From Jeotgalibacillus sp. S-D1 (GTDB lineage: Bacteria; Bacillota; Bacilli; Bacillales; Jeotgalibacillaceae), in assembly GCF_004358665.1 (NCBI RefSeq), contig NZ_SMZR01000002.1:726310-790309 (forward strand): 64,000 nucleotides of DNA, read 5' to 3'. The position numbers were made by a program, and so were the translations under genes. This document shows, piece after piece, positions 8,417 through 16,628 of this stretch; positions within the stretch are counted from its first letter, which is position 1; every line of letters starts with the position of its first letter. Below the pieces are notes generated by a model. The model was not told the DNA's origin, searched no databases, and was given only the letters and a program-made list of their open reading frames with translations.

Positions 8417-8784
8417 AAGCGGAAGCGGGCGTTTAGGGGCGACAAGCACAAGGCAAGTGCGAACGGAAGGCCGATCTTTGCCTTCCGATCGTGCTTGACT
8501 TGTGACCTCGAGCCCCTGCCCGCTGCAGCTGGATAAAATAAAAGCGGAAGGCGCTCGTTCAGCCCCGACAAGCATAAGACGCGGTGGCCGAGTGGATGCT
8601 CTTTATCCACTTGGTCAGCGTGGCTTATGACCTCGAGGGGCTAGCGCCTGCAGCTGGATAACGTAAAAGCGGAAGCGGGCGTTTAGCTTCGACAGACGTA
8701 AGACGCGCAGCCAATTAGGCGCTCTTTGCCTAAATGGCTGCGTGACTTACGATCCGAGAAGCTGCCCGCTGCAACTGGATAAAA
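8414..8784 (+). repeat. Three tandem 121-125-bp hairpin units
   Basis: Units begin at 8414, 8539 and 8664 with TAAAAGCGGAAG and end with CTGCA(G/A)CTGGATAA. Each folds into a long hairpin whose arms differ between copies but stay complementary. Unit 1 pairs GCGGGC/GCCCGC and GGGGC/GCCCC. Unit 2 pairs GGCGC/GCGCC and GCCCC/GGGGC. Unit 3 pairs GCGGGC/GCCCGC, AGCTTC/GAAGCT and a long GCGCAGCC..TAGGC arm. The apical loop GCTCTTT is shared by units 2 and 3 (CTTT in unit 1). The array fills the binding-protein/permease junction, so a role in mRNA processing, protection or attenuation is inferred. Confidence 0.88.
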
Positions 8785-8814
8785 TAAAAGTGGCAACACA
8801 CCAAAAACTTAACA

Positions 8815-8849
8815 AAAGGGGGGGTGGATCTTATCACCTCCCCTTTCTA
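8815..8849 (+). terminator. Possible attenuator hairpin before the permeases
   Basis: A run of G followed by GGTG (8818-8826) pairs with CACCTCCCC (8835-8843), then TTTCTATT. It looks like a leaky intrinsic terminator between the binding-protein and permease genes. Partial read-through would lower permease expression. Confidence 0.5.
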
Positions 8850-8873
8850 TTAACGAAGAAGTGGGTGATACAA

Positions 8874-10184
8874 TTGAAGTTTTCGCTAAATGAAAAGCAG
8901 CTTGGCTATCTTATGGTGGCGCCAGCACTTATTCTTGTTATCCTGGTTACCTTATGGCCGGTTGCCCAATCTTTTTACAACAGCTTATTTGATTACCGAT
9001 TGAATGACCCTTCCCGATCTGAAAGATTTCTTCAGTCCAATATGGATTTGGAACGCTATGCTAATGATTATTTTTATCTTTCCAGAGATTTAGGAGATTT
9101 AGCTGGTCAATCACCAGACGATGCTGCAGCTGTCAATGAAATTCGTGAAGGTATCGAAACCTATCACGAAGAGCTTTTAGCAATGGATGGTGTTGGAGAG
9201 CAATACGAAGAAGTAGAAACATTGATTGCTTCATTCACCGCTATTTCAGACCGGGATTTAAAATATGCCAAGGTCGAAAATGAATGGGCTGGTGATTATA
9301 AAGAATTCCTGGCTACGGCTCAAGAAGATCTTCTGGCTTTAGCTGAAGGATCCTCTGATGAGGCAGTTACAACCACCGCATCAAATGTTGCAGGATCAAT
9401 TGAATCCACAAACAAAGCCATTATCGAATCTAACTTTATTGGATTAAATAACTACAGCCGCTATCTTCAAGACGGACGCATGTGGCAGTCATTATCCAAT
9501 ACCTTTGTCTTTACGATCGTCTCAGTCGGTGTCGAGCTTATACTCGGATTAGCCATAGCCCTCCTTATTAACCGAACATTTTCCGGACGCGGAATCGTAC
9601 GTGCTTCCGTTCTTATTCCCTGGGCCATCCCAACAGCGGTTGCTGCAATGATGTGGGGATTTTTATACGATGGCCAAACGGGTATCGTTGCTCATTACTT
9701 TGAACAATTTGGTTTGATAAAGGACGCTTCCGTTCTGCTGTCAACAAGTGCAGGCGGCATGTTCTCCGTTATCTTTGCAGATGTATGGAAAACGACGCCA
9801 TATATGGCCCTGCTTTTACTCGCTGGCCTTCAGACCATTCCAGGCTCTCTTTACGAAGCCGCTGAAGTGGATGGCGCCAGTAAGTGGCAGCAATTTTGGA
9901 AGGTTACCCTCCCATTATTAAAATCCGCAATTCTTGTAGCCCTATTATTCCGTACATTAGATGCTTTCCGCGTCTTTGACCTGATCTATGTTTTAACAGG
10001 CGGAGGACCGGCAAACTCTACTGAATCAATATCGATTTATGCTTACATTACACTATTCTCGCAGCAAAATTTTGGAGCAGGTTCAGTTCTTTCTGTCATT
10101 GTATTCTTATGCGTTGCCCTGCTTTCAACACTATTTATAAAATTCATCGGGTCTGATCTGTTTGCTGGAAGATCAAATCGATAA
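8874..10184 (+). CDS. CUT1 ABC permease, MalF-type, with large extracytoplasmic insertion
   Basis: Inner-membrane permease subunit (436 residues), with the ATPase-contacting EAA loop EAAEVDGASKWQQFWKVTLP in its C-terminal half. It is about 140 residues longer than a usual 295-residue MalF-type subunit. The excess lies between TM1 (about 10-34) and the FIGLNNYSRYL segment: residues about 45-185 are acidic and predicted helical (many E, A, L, D). Start: the open frame runs upstream into the repeat array, but TM1 and a GGGTGA ribosome site point to the TTG at 8874. It pairs with the permease 12 bp downstream. The insertion may contact the binding protein, as the MalF P2 loop does in E. coli, though at a different position. 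Confidence 0.87.
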   Translation: MKFSLNEKQLGYLMVAPALILVILVTLWPVAQSFYNSLFDYRLNDPSRSERFLQSNMDLERYANDYFYLSRDLGDLAGQSPDDAAAVNEIREGIETYHEELLAMDGVGEQYEEVETLIASFTAISDRDLKYAKVENEWAGDYKEFLATAQEDLLALAEGSSDEAVTTTASNVAGSIESTNKAIIESNFIGLNNYSRYLQDGRMWQSLSNTFVFTIVSVGVELILGLAIALLINRTFSGRGIVRASVLIPWAIPTAVAAMMWGFLYDGQTGIVAHYFEQFGLIKDASVLLSTSAGGMFSVIFADVWKTTPYMALLLLAGLQTIPGSLYEAAEVDGASKWQQFWKVTLPLLKSAILVALLFRTLDAFRVFDLIYVLTGGGPANSTESISIYAYITLFSQQNFGAGSVLSVIVFLCVALLSTLFIKFIGSDLFAGRSNR

Positions 10185-10196
10185 GGAGGAATCAAG

Positions 10197-11018
10197 ATGA
10201 ACAAACGTGCAGGTTTTGGTTTTTATATCTTTCTGGTCGTGTTTGTATTTTTCGTGATGTTCCCTTTCATCTGGGTTTTCCTCACGTCGATCAAACCGCC
10301 TGGTGAAATTTTTAATAATTTTAATTGGTTCACAGCAGATCCTTCTTTGGCATCTTATGAAAACGCGCTGACGAATCGTCCCCTGGTACGTTATATGACG
10401 AACAGTTTTGTCGTTTCAACTTTAACAACCATTATTGCAATTGCATGTGCATCAGTTGCTGCTTATGCCCTGACCCGTCTTCCAATTAAATTTAAAGGGC
10501 TTATTCTGGGAACTATTCTTGCAGCATCCATGTTTCCGCAAATTGCGATTATCTCACCAATCTATAACTTTATTACATCAGTAGGTCTTCGCAACAGCTA
10601 TATGGGGCTTGTCATTCCCTATATCACGATCAGCCTGCCGCTTGCGATTTGGATTCTGTCAACCTTCTTTCAAAAGATTCCTTGGGAGCTTGAAGAATCT
10701 GCTAAGCTTGACGGAGCAACACCATTTCAAACGTTTAGGAAGATTATTTTTCCGCTTGCAGCGCCTGGTGTATTTACAACTGCCATTCTTGTTTTTATCG
10801 CTGCATGGAACGAATATCTTTTTGCCCTTACCATTAACACAGAAGACACATGGCGTACAGTGCCAGTAGGAATCTCCTTCTATCAGAGTCAATTCACAAT
10901 TCCTTGGGGAGATATATCGGCTGCTACTGTTCTTGTGACCATTCCTATTGTTATACTGGTATTGATTTTCCAAAGAAGAATAGTTGCTGGATTAACTTCC
11001 GGCTCAGTAAAAGAATAA
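10197..11018 (+). CDS. CUT1 ABC permease, MalG-type
   Basis: Second permease subunit of the importer, 273 residues with six predicted membrane segments and the EAA loop ESAKLDGATPFQTFRKI. Typical MalG length. AAGGAGG precedes the ATG. With the MalF-type partner upstream it forms the translocation pore. No ATPase gene follows, so energy coupling must come from an ATPase encoded elsewhere, as with MsmX of B. subtilis. Confidence 0.92.
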   Translation: MNKRAGFGFYIFLVVFVFFVMFPFIWVFLTSIKPPGEIFNNFNWFTADPSLASYENALTNRPLVRYMTNSFVVSTLTTIIAIACASVAAYALTRLPIKFKGLILGTILAASMFPQIAIISPIYNFITSVGLRNSYMGLVIPYITISLPLAIWILSTFFQKIPWELEESAKLDGATPFQTFRKIIFPLAAPGVFTTAILVFIAAWNEYLFALTINTEDTWRTVPVGISFYQSQFTIPWGDISAATVLVTIPIVILVLIFQRRIVAGLTSGSVKE

Positions 11019-11032
11019 AGGGAGTGTTTTGA

Positions 11033-11761
11033 ATGAATGTAACAGTATGGAATGAATACCGACATGAGAAAAACAATGAAGAAGTAACGAAAATTTATCC
11101 GGATGGTATTCATCAGGTGCTGGCATCAGCCCTTGGCGAACAGGGATATGACGTTAAAACAGCTACGCTTGACGAGCCTGAACATGGCTTAACGGATGAC
11201 GTGCTTAACAATACGGATGTCCTTTTATGGTGGGGCCATGTGGCACACGATGAAGTTGACGATGAAATTGTTGAAAAAGTCCAAAAACGGGTATGGGAAG
11301 GAATGGGACTGATTGTCCTTCACTCCGCCCACTTCTCCAAAATCTTTAAAACATTAATGGGTACGGGCTGCGACCTGAAATGGCGTGAAGCCCAGGAAAA
11401 AGAACGTCTGTGGGTTGTAGATCCAAGCCACCCTATCGCGGAAGGCATTGGAGAATACATTGAACTTGAAGAAGAAGAAATGTACGGTGAACACTTCGAC
11501 ATCCCTGCACCGGACGAACTTGTTTTCTTGAGCTGGTTCCAGGGCGGAGAAGTTTTCCGTAGCGGCGCGACATTCAAACGCGGCAACGGGAAGATTTTCT
11601 ACTTCCGTCCAGGCCATGAAACGCACCCAACTTATTATAATAAGCAAATTCAAAAAGTAATTGGCAATGCGATTAAATGGGCTGCACCGACTACACGCGA
11701 CTATCCTGTGTACGGAAATGCAAAGCCATTAGAAAAGCTTGCGGGCTACAAGGAGGAATAA
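11033..11761 (+). CDS. ThuA-like protein (trehalose utilisation family)
   Basis: ThuA-domain protein of 242 residues with a class-I-glutamine-amidotransferase-like fold: [10 protein letters not shown] at about 64-73 and [11 protein letters not shown] at about 95-105 form the active-site region, and the C-terminus carries [14 protein letters not shown]. In Sinorhizobium thuAB accompany the trehalose importer thuEFGK and are linked to 3-keto-trehalose metabolism. Here the gene sits between the permeases and two dehydrogenases. The exact reaction is not settled; processing of a 3-keto-glycoside is inferred from context. Confidence 0.85.
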   Translation: MNVTVWNEYRHEKNNEEVTKIYPDGIHQVLASALGEQGYDVKTATLDEPEHGLTDDVLNNTDVLLWWGHVAHDEVDDEIVEKVQKRVWEGMGLIVLHSAHFSKIFKTLMGTGCDLKWREAQEKERLWVVDPSHPIAEGIGEYIELEEEEMYGEHFDIPAPDELVFLSWFQGGEVFRSGATFKRGNGKIFYFRPGHETHPTYYNKQIQKVIGNAIKWAAPTTRDYPVYGNAKPLEKLAGYKEE

Positions 11762-11766
11762 GTTTC

Positions 11767-12792
11767 ATGAGAAAGCTTAAAATTGGCGTTGTAGGCGCAG
11801 GAAGCATTGCTTCGAAAAGACATTTACCAGAGTATGCTGAAAACAAAAACGTTGAAATTGTAGCAGTTTGTGATATTAATGAACAAAGGGCAAAAGAAAT
11901 CGGGGTTAAATTCGGTGCCGCTAAAATTTTCAGTGACTATCATGATCTTTTAAAAGAAGATTTGGATGCTGTGAGCGTCTGTACGCCAAACTATCTCCAC
12001 GCCCCTGTTTCCATCGCAGCCCTTGAGGCAGGAAAACACGTTCTTTGCGAAAAGCCAATGGCAACGAGTGAAGAAGAAGCGGACCAAATGATTTCAGCTG
12101 CCGAGAAAAGTGGTAAAACACTGATGATCGGCCATAATCAACGGCTCGTCGAATCTCATCAGCAAGCAAAGAATTGGCTTAAAGAAGGCAAATTCGGCAA
12201 GGTGTACAGCTTCAGAACAGCCTTTGGCCACCCTGGTCCCGAAGCATGGAGTGCAGACGGAGCAGAAAGCTGGTTCTTTAAAAAAGAAGAAGCCTTCATT
12301 GGCGCCATGGGCGATCTGGGTGTTCACAAAACAGATCTGCTGCGCTATATTTTAGGTGAAGAAATGGTTGAAGTAGCCGCAATGGTAGAAACCAGTGCAA
12401 AAGATCACGCCGATGTTGACGATAATGCAGTATTGATTCTGAAAACAGAAAGCGGCATTATCGGTACCCTTGCAGCAAGCTGGGCGTATAAAGGCAAAGA
12501 AGATAACTCAACTGTGATCTACACGGAAAAGGGTGTATTGCGACTGGAGGATGACGAAAAGCATTCTGTTATTTTCCACAAGCATGATGGAACGAGAGAA
12601 GAACTGAGCCTGGGACAAATTCAATCCAATGAAGAAGGCGGACAAGTATCCACTGGCGTTATTGACCACTTCGTAGACTCGATTTTAACAGGGAAAGCTC
12701 CGTTAATTACCGGTGAAGAAGGCAAAAAATCTTTGCTTGTTATTTTAGGGGCACTGAAATCAGAGGAAACGAAACAAATCGTAAAGTTATAG
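11767..12792 (+). CDS. Gfo/Idh/MocA-family oxidoreductase (A1)
   Basis: NAD(P)-dependent sugar dehydrogenase of 341 residues. The Rossmann motif GVVGAGSIASKRH is at the N-terminus and the catalytic EKPMA (Lys96) is at 95-99; GDLGVHKTDLLRYI carries the conserved active-site His and Asp. The ATG at 11767 follows AAGGAGG; the frame is open further upstream but overlaps thuA. It shares long stretches with the gene at 60157-61182 (HAPVSI.AL.AGKHVLCEKPMATS, IGHNQR, YSFRTAFGH), so the two are paralogues of one subfamily. Oxidation of a glycoside at C3 is the inferred role. Confidence 0.9.
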   Translation: MRKLKIGVVGAGSIASKRHLPEYAENKNVEIVAVCDINEQRAKEIGVKFGAAKIFSDYHDLLKEDLDAVSVCTPNYLHAPVSIAALEAGKHVLCEKPMATSEEEADQMISAAEKSGKTLMIGHNQRLVESHQQAKNWLKEGKFGKVYSFRTAFGHPGPEAWSADGAESWFFKKEEAFIGAMGDLGVHKTDLLRYILGEEMVEVAAMVETSAKDHADVDDNAVLILKTESGIIGTLAASWAYKGKEDNSTVIYTEKGVLRLEDDEKHSVIFHKHDGTREELSLGQIQSNEEGGQVSTGVIDHFVDSILTGKAPLITGEEGKKSLLVILGALKSEETKQIVKL

Positions 12793-12800
12793 GTGATAAA

Positions 12801-13841
12801 ATGGAAAAGTTAAGAATGGGATTAATCGGAGTTGGAGGGATTGCCATATCGAGGCACCTCCCCTCCTTTCTGGCGTTAAAAGATCATGTGGAAATTACAG
12901 CGGTATGTGATGTGAACCAGGAACGCGCGGAAACTGTAGCAAATGAACACGCGATTCCCTTTCACACCACACAGTACGAAGAAGTATTCCAGCATGTAGA
13001 CGCGGTGACAATCTGCACACCAAACAAATTTCACGCTGAAATTTCGATTGCAGCACTGAATGCGGGCATTCACGTACTTTGTGAAAAGCCAATGGCAATG
13101 TCTTCAGCAGAATGTGAAGAGATGATTGAAGCAGCCAACAAAGCGGATAAAATTCTGATGATTGCCTATCATTACCGCTACACCAAAGAAGCCCGCGCAG
13201 CAAAACGATTTATAGACGAAGGTGAAATCGGCCGGCCGCTCGTTTCCCGTGCGCAAGCGATTCGCCGACGCAAAGTGCCAGGCTGGGGCGTTTTTACAAA
13301 CAAGGATCTTCAAGGAGGCGGAAGCCTAATTGACTTTGGCTGTCATTTCCTTGATCTGTCTCTGCATCTAATGGAATTTCCGGAAATTGCAGAGGTATCC
13401 GGCGCTACATACAATGAACTCAGCCGTCAGCTGGATGTGGTCAATCAGTGGGGGTCGTTCGATCCTTCCACGTTTGAGGTTGAAGACCATGCTACTGCAT
13501 TTATTAAATTCAAGGACGGGGCCACCCTCCTCTTTGAAACATCCTGGGCAGCTAACCTGGCTGATGACCAGGAAACCGTCAGCGTATCAGGTACAAACGG
13601 CGGTCTTGACGTGTTTCCGTTAAAGCTCTATCAGGCAAAATACGGTATGCTCCTTGACCAGAGTGCTTACTGGATTTCAGATGACGAAAATCCAAGCCTT
13701 CCTCAGGCAGCCAATTTCATCGAAAGCTGCCGCGGCCGTCAAAAACCACTTGTAAAACCTGAGGAAGCATTAATCGTCTCAAAAATAATCGAAGCTATTT
13801 ATGAAAGCAGTGAAACTGGCAAGGCAATTTCGTTCACTTAA
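12801..13841 (+). CDS. Gfo/Idh/MocA-family oxidoreductase (A2)
   Basis: Second dehydrogenase of the operon, 346 residues, only distantly related to the first. Nucleotide-binding GLIGVGGIAISRH, catalytic EKPMA with Lys96, and DFGCHFLDLSLHLM carrying the active-site His. The region RRRKVPGWGVFTNKDLQGGGSL resembles that of scyllo-inositol and 3-keto-sugar dehydrogenases. A GGTGAT ribosome site lies in the 8-bp gap after the preceding gene. Two non-identical dehydrogenases in one operon could perform the oxidation and later reduction steps of a 3-keto-glycoside cycle; this is inference. Confidence 0.88.
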   Translation: MEKLRMGLIGVGGIAISRHLPSFLALKDHVEITAVCDVNQERAETVANEHAIPFHTTQYEEVFQHVDAVTICTPNKFHAEISIAALNAGIHVLCEKPMAMSSAECEEMIEAANKADKILMIAYHYRYTKEARAAKRFIDEGEIGRPLVSRAQAIRRRKVPGWGVFTNKDLQGGGSLIDFGCHFLDLSLHLMEFPEIAEVSGATYNELSRQLDVVNQWGSFDPSTFEVEDHATAFIKFKDGATLLFETSWAANLADDQETVSVSGTNGGLDVFPLKLYQAKYGMLLDQSAYWISDDENPSLPQAANFIESCRGRQKPLVKPEEALIVSKIIEAIYESSETGKAISFT

Positions 13842-13853
13842 GGAGGAACAGCA

Positions 13854-14822
13854 ATGAAACTAGGAGTATTTACAGTACTATTTGCACAAAAACCTTTTGA
13901 AGAAATGCTTGATTATGTAAAAGAGTCAGGTCTGGATGCAGTAGAAATCGGCACAGGCGGTTACCCTGGAACAAACCATTGTCCGATTGATGAGCTGCTT
14001 GAAGACGAGGGCAAGCGAAACCAGTATTTAGATGCTGTCATTTCACGCGGTCTTACAATCAGCGCGTTCAGCTGCCACGGAAACCCGGTAAGCCCGGATC
14101 CGGAATTCGCCAGAGAAAGCGACGAAGCCCTGCGCAAAAGCATCAAGCTTGCTCAATTAATGGGCGTTCCTGTCGTTAATACGTTCTCCGGAACACCTGG
14201 TGCGGATGCAGAGGCAAAATTGCCAAACTGGCCTGTAGCTCCATGGCCAAATGAATACGGTGATGTTCTGACTTGGCAGTGGGAATCGAAACTCATTCCT
14301 TACTGGAAAGAAATTGGGGAAATCGCAAAAGAAGCCGATGTGAAAATCGGACTTGAACTTCACGGAGGATTCTCTGTCCATACACCCCATACCATGCTGA
14401 AACTACGCGAAGCAACAAACGAATACATCGGGGCCAATCTTGACCCAAGCCATCTATGGTGGCAGGGAATCGACCCGGTAGGCGCCATCAAAATCCTAGG
14501 AAAAGCTGGTGCGATCCACCATTTCCATGCCAAGGATACTTATATTGATCAAGATAACGTCAACATGTATGGCTTAACAGATATGCAGCCTTACAGCGAA
14601 ATCCAAACACGCGCATGGAACTTCCGCACAGTCGGCATGGGCCATTCCGCTGATGTCTGGGGAAGTATCATCAGTGCACTTCGCACTTATGGCTACGATC
14701 ATGTTGTCAGCATCGAACACGAAGACCCGATTATGAGCATTGAAGAAGGCTTTCAGCGGGCAGTTACAACGCTTAAATCAGTAAATATCAAAGAGCAACC
14801 AGCCGAGATGTGGTGGCTGTAA
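13854..14822 (+). CDS. Sugar phosphate isomerase/epimerase-like TIM barrel
   Basis: Xylose-isomerase-like TIM barrel of 322 residues, with metal ligands expected in GLELHGGFSVHT (Glu), ANLDPSHLWW (Asp, His), HFHAKDT (His) and SIEHEDP (Glu). Such proteins next to Gfo/Idh dehydrogenases include inosose dehydratases and 3-keto-glycoside-cleaving or isomerising enzymes. It is the last gene of the LacI-ABC-ThuA-Gfo/Idh operon, translated from its own AAGGAGG site, and is followed by a terminator. The substrate cannot be read from sequence. Confidence 0.87.
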   Translation: MKLGVFTVLFAQKPFEEMLDYVKESGLDAVEIGTGGYPGTNHCPIDELLEDEGKRNQYLDAVISRGLTISAFSCHGNPVSPDPEFARESDEALRKSIKLAQLMGVPVVNTFSGTPGADAEAKLPNWPVAPWPNEYGDVLTWQWESKLIPYWKEIGEIAKEADVKIGLELHGGFSVHTPHTMLKLREATNEYIGANLDPSHLWWQGIDPVGAIKILGKAGAIHHFHAKDTYIDQDNVNMYGLTDMQPYSEIQTRAWNFRTVGMGHSADVWGSIISALRTYGYDHVVSIEHEDPIMSIEEGFQRAVTTLKSVNIKEQPAEMWWL

Positions 14823-14867
14823 ACGTTAACTAGTCGGGATTCTAAGGAGTTCCAATTCATGAAACTG

Positions 14868-14912
14868 CACTGGTGAGATGGCTTTTTGGAGCCATTTTGC
14901 CAGTGTTTTTTT
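14868..14912 (+). terminator. Terminator of the 6.1-14.8 kb operon
   Basis: CACTGG (14868-14873) pairs with CCAGTG (14900-14905) and ATGGCT (14878-14883) with AGCCAT (14890-14895), followed by TTTTTTT. A two-part stem with a strong T-run. Confidence 0.85.
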
Positions 14913-15010
14913 GTAGGTTCAGGGGGTGGGGAGGTTTCGGCTGCGGACTTTTGGCGGTGAGCTTCGGGGAGGTTGGGGCGGAACTTTGAGCGGGGAGGTT
15001 TCGGCGGCTT
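14913..15010 (+). other. G-rich spacer with three GGGGAGG repeats
   Basis: GGGGAGGTT occurs at 14928, 14966 and 14992 within a G-rich plus strand and very few C runs. No open frame with a ribosome site. It lies between the operon terminator and the ATCGAT array. Confidence 0.5.
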
Positions 15011-15590
15011 TATCAATCATCTTTCCGAACTTATCAATCACCTTTCCACTTTTATCGAACATTTCACAACAGATATCGATCACTTCTCAACTTTTATCGA
15101 TCATCTCCCTCCTCCCACGCATTTTATCGAACTTCTTTCACGTTTTATCTAACATTTTTACAGGATACCGATCATCTTTTTGGTTATATCGGTCGCGGCC
15201 TCCTTACTGTGGCGCCTGGGCCTCATTCACTGGAACCGCAGAACGGGGATCACGGAAACGAGGACCACGAGTACCGTTTTTATCGATCATCTTTCCGAAC
15301 TTATCGATCACTTTTCCACTTTTATCGAACATCTCACAACAGATATCGATCACTTCTCAACTTTTATCGATCATCTCCCTCCTCCCAAGCATTTTATCGA
15401 ACATCTTTCACGTTTTATCTAACTTCTTTTACAGGATATCGATCATCTTTTCGGTTATATCGGTCGCGGCCTCCTTACTGTGGCGCCTGGGCCTCATTCA
15501 CTGGAACCGCAGAACGGGGACCACGGGCACCCGTTTTATCGATCACCTCCCTCCTCCCACGCATTTGTATCTAACATCCTTCCAACCAAA
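15011..15590 (+). repeat. ATCGAT box array A (21-bp phasing, 270-bp macro-repeat)
   Basis: Boxes of the form TTATCGATCA start (at the A of ATC) at 15012, 15033, 15054, 15075, 15096, then 15126, 15147, 15167 and 15188: spacings 21, 21, 21, 21, 30, 21, 20, 21. A conserved non-box segment (about 15189-15280, with GGTCGCGGCC and GGAACCGCAGAACGGGG) follows, and the whole unit repeats exactly 270 bp later from 15281; a partial third unit starts near 15535. The 20-bp step breaks the reading frame and no ribosome site is present, so this is read as non-coding. Confidence 0.88.
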
Positions 15591-15686
15591 TCAATCCCCG
15601 CCTCATCCTATACTGACACTGGACCAGCATCCCACAATCAAACGTTTGTTTAACCCTCGCCACACCCCGCCAAACCGGCCTGCAAC

Positions 15687-15712
15687 CAAAAAAAGCCCTT
15701 ATCAAAAGGGCT
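15687..15712 (-). terminator. Terminator of the MurNAc operon
   Basis: On the minus strand AGCCCTT (15706-15712) pairs with AAGGGCT (15694-15700), followed by TTTTTTT. It lies five bases below the stop of the regulator gene. Confidence 0.85.
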
Positions 15713-15716
15713 CGGC

Positions 15717-16610
15717 TCACTTCTTCTTCAAAAATTCCATTGTCGTTTTAATTTCCTCTAGATAAACGGATGCTTCTTCATACTGATCGGTTACCACGCT
15801 TGTAAATAAAATATCGATCATGTGGAGCTGCGCCAGTCGGGAAGATGTGGCGCCGCTTCTAAATGGTGCAGGGATTTCACGGGAGGCTGAGATAAATAAA
15901 TTGATTTCTGCCTGCTCTGTTACTGGTGAGGAACCGTAACGCGTCAAACTGATTGTCGTGGCCCCTTTTTGCCGTGCAAGCTCCATGATCTTTGCGGTTT
16001 CATGCGTTTCCCCTGAGAAAGAAATGCCAAACACAACATCATTTCTTTTTGCATTAGCAATATACATACCAGCATTGTGGATGTCAGTGAAGGCAGATGT
16101 TGCTTTGTTCATGCGGATGAACTTCTGCTGTGCATCCTTTGCGATGATTCCGGATGCGCCGACGCCAAAAAAGTGAATTCTTTCAGCATTTTGCATCGCT
16201 TCAACTGCTTTCCCCAACGATTCATAGTTAACCAGTTCGGTTGTCTCTTTAATTGCCTGGATACTGTTATTCGTTACTTTTTGGACGATGGATTCCTGAT
16301 CTTCTCTTGGCTGGATATCGCTGAACTCGTCGTCCTGGTCTTTATGGAGATCTCCTGAAATTCTGAGTTTCAGCTCTTGAAATCCTTTTAACCCCAGCGA
16401 CTTACATAATCTGATGACAGCGGCGCTGCTTGTGCCGCTCGCTTCTCCAAGCTGCGCGACGGTCAGGTAAATTACCTCATGGGGATGATTGATAATAAAA
16501 TCCGCCAGTTTCTTTTCTGAAGGCGGCAGCTTATGCATTAATTCATTAAGCATAACCAATCCGCCTGATAGTGATGATTTTGATTTGGTTACATCATTCA
16601 AGAGCCTCAT
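15717..16610 (-). CDS. murR: MurR/RpiR-family regulator (HTH + SIS)
   Basis: Transcription regulator of 297 residues: an RpiR-type helix-turn-helix at about 25-90 (VAQLGEASGTSSAAVIRLCKSLG) and a SIS sugar-phosphate-binding domain at about 125-265 (HFFGVGASGIIAKD, FGISFSGETHETAKI). In B. subtilis and E. coli MurR proteins sense MurNAc-6-phosphate and repress murQ. Here it ends an operon with murQ, an amino-sugar kinase and an ABC importer, so the same effector is likely. Palindromes near the operon promoter are candidate operators. The start is the ATG at 16610 with a weak ribosome site; a later ATG (residue 20) cannot be excluded. Confidence 0.85.
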   Translation of the reverse strand: MRLLNDVTKSKSSLSGGLVMLNELMHKLPPSEKKLADFIINHPHEVIYLTVAQLGEASGTSSAAVIRLCKSLGLKGFQELKLRISGDLHKDQDDEFSDIQPREDQESIVQKVTNNSIQAIKETTELVNYESLGKAVEAMQNAERIHFFGVGASGIIAKDAQQKFIRMNKATSAFTDIHNAGMYIANAKRNDVVFGISFSGETHETAKIMELARQKGATTISLTRYGSSPVTEQAEINLFISASREIPAPFRSGATSSRLAQLHMIDILFTSVVTDQYEEASVYLEEIKTTMEFLKKK

Positions 16611-16628
16611 CCTTCTACTAATTTTTAA

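Noticed and set aside
8582..8600. GGTGGCCGAGTGG in repeat unit 2 resembles the 5' part of a serine or leucine tRNA
   Set aside because: No acceptor, anticodon or T-loop partner follows; the bases are explained by the unit's own hairpin.
14844..14876. AAGGAG followed by a five-codon frame after the isomerase-like gene
   Set aside because: Too short to judge and it runs into the terminator stem; most likely chance.
15011..15590. CRISPR array
   Set aside because: Box units are 21 bp in total with no unique spacers of 30-40 bp, and there are no cas genes.
14926..15765. 279-codon open frame through array A, and a 121-codon frame at 15209-15574
   Set aside because: Translations are repeats of SII/IDH dictated by the ATCGAT boxes, there is no ribosome site, the box spacing breaks frame, and the longer frame runs into the regulator gene on the other strand.
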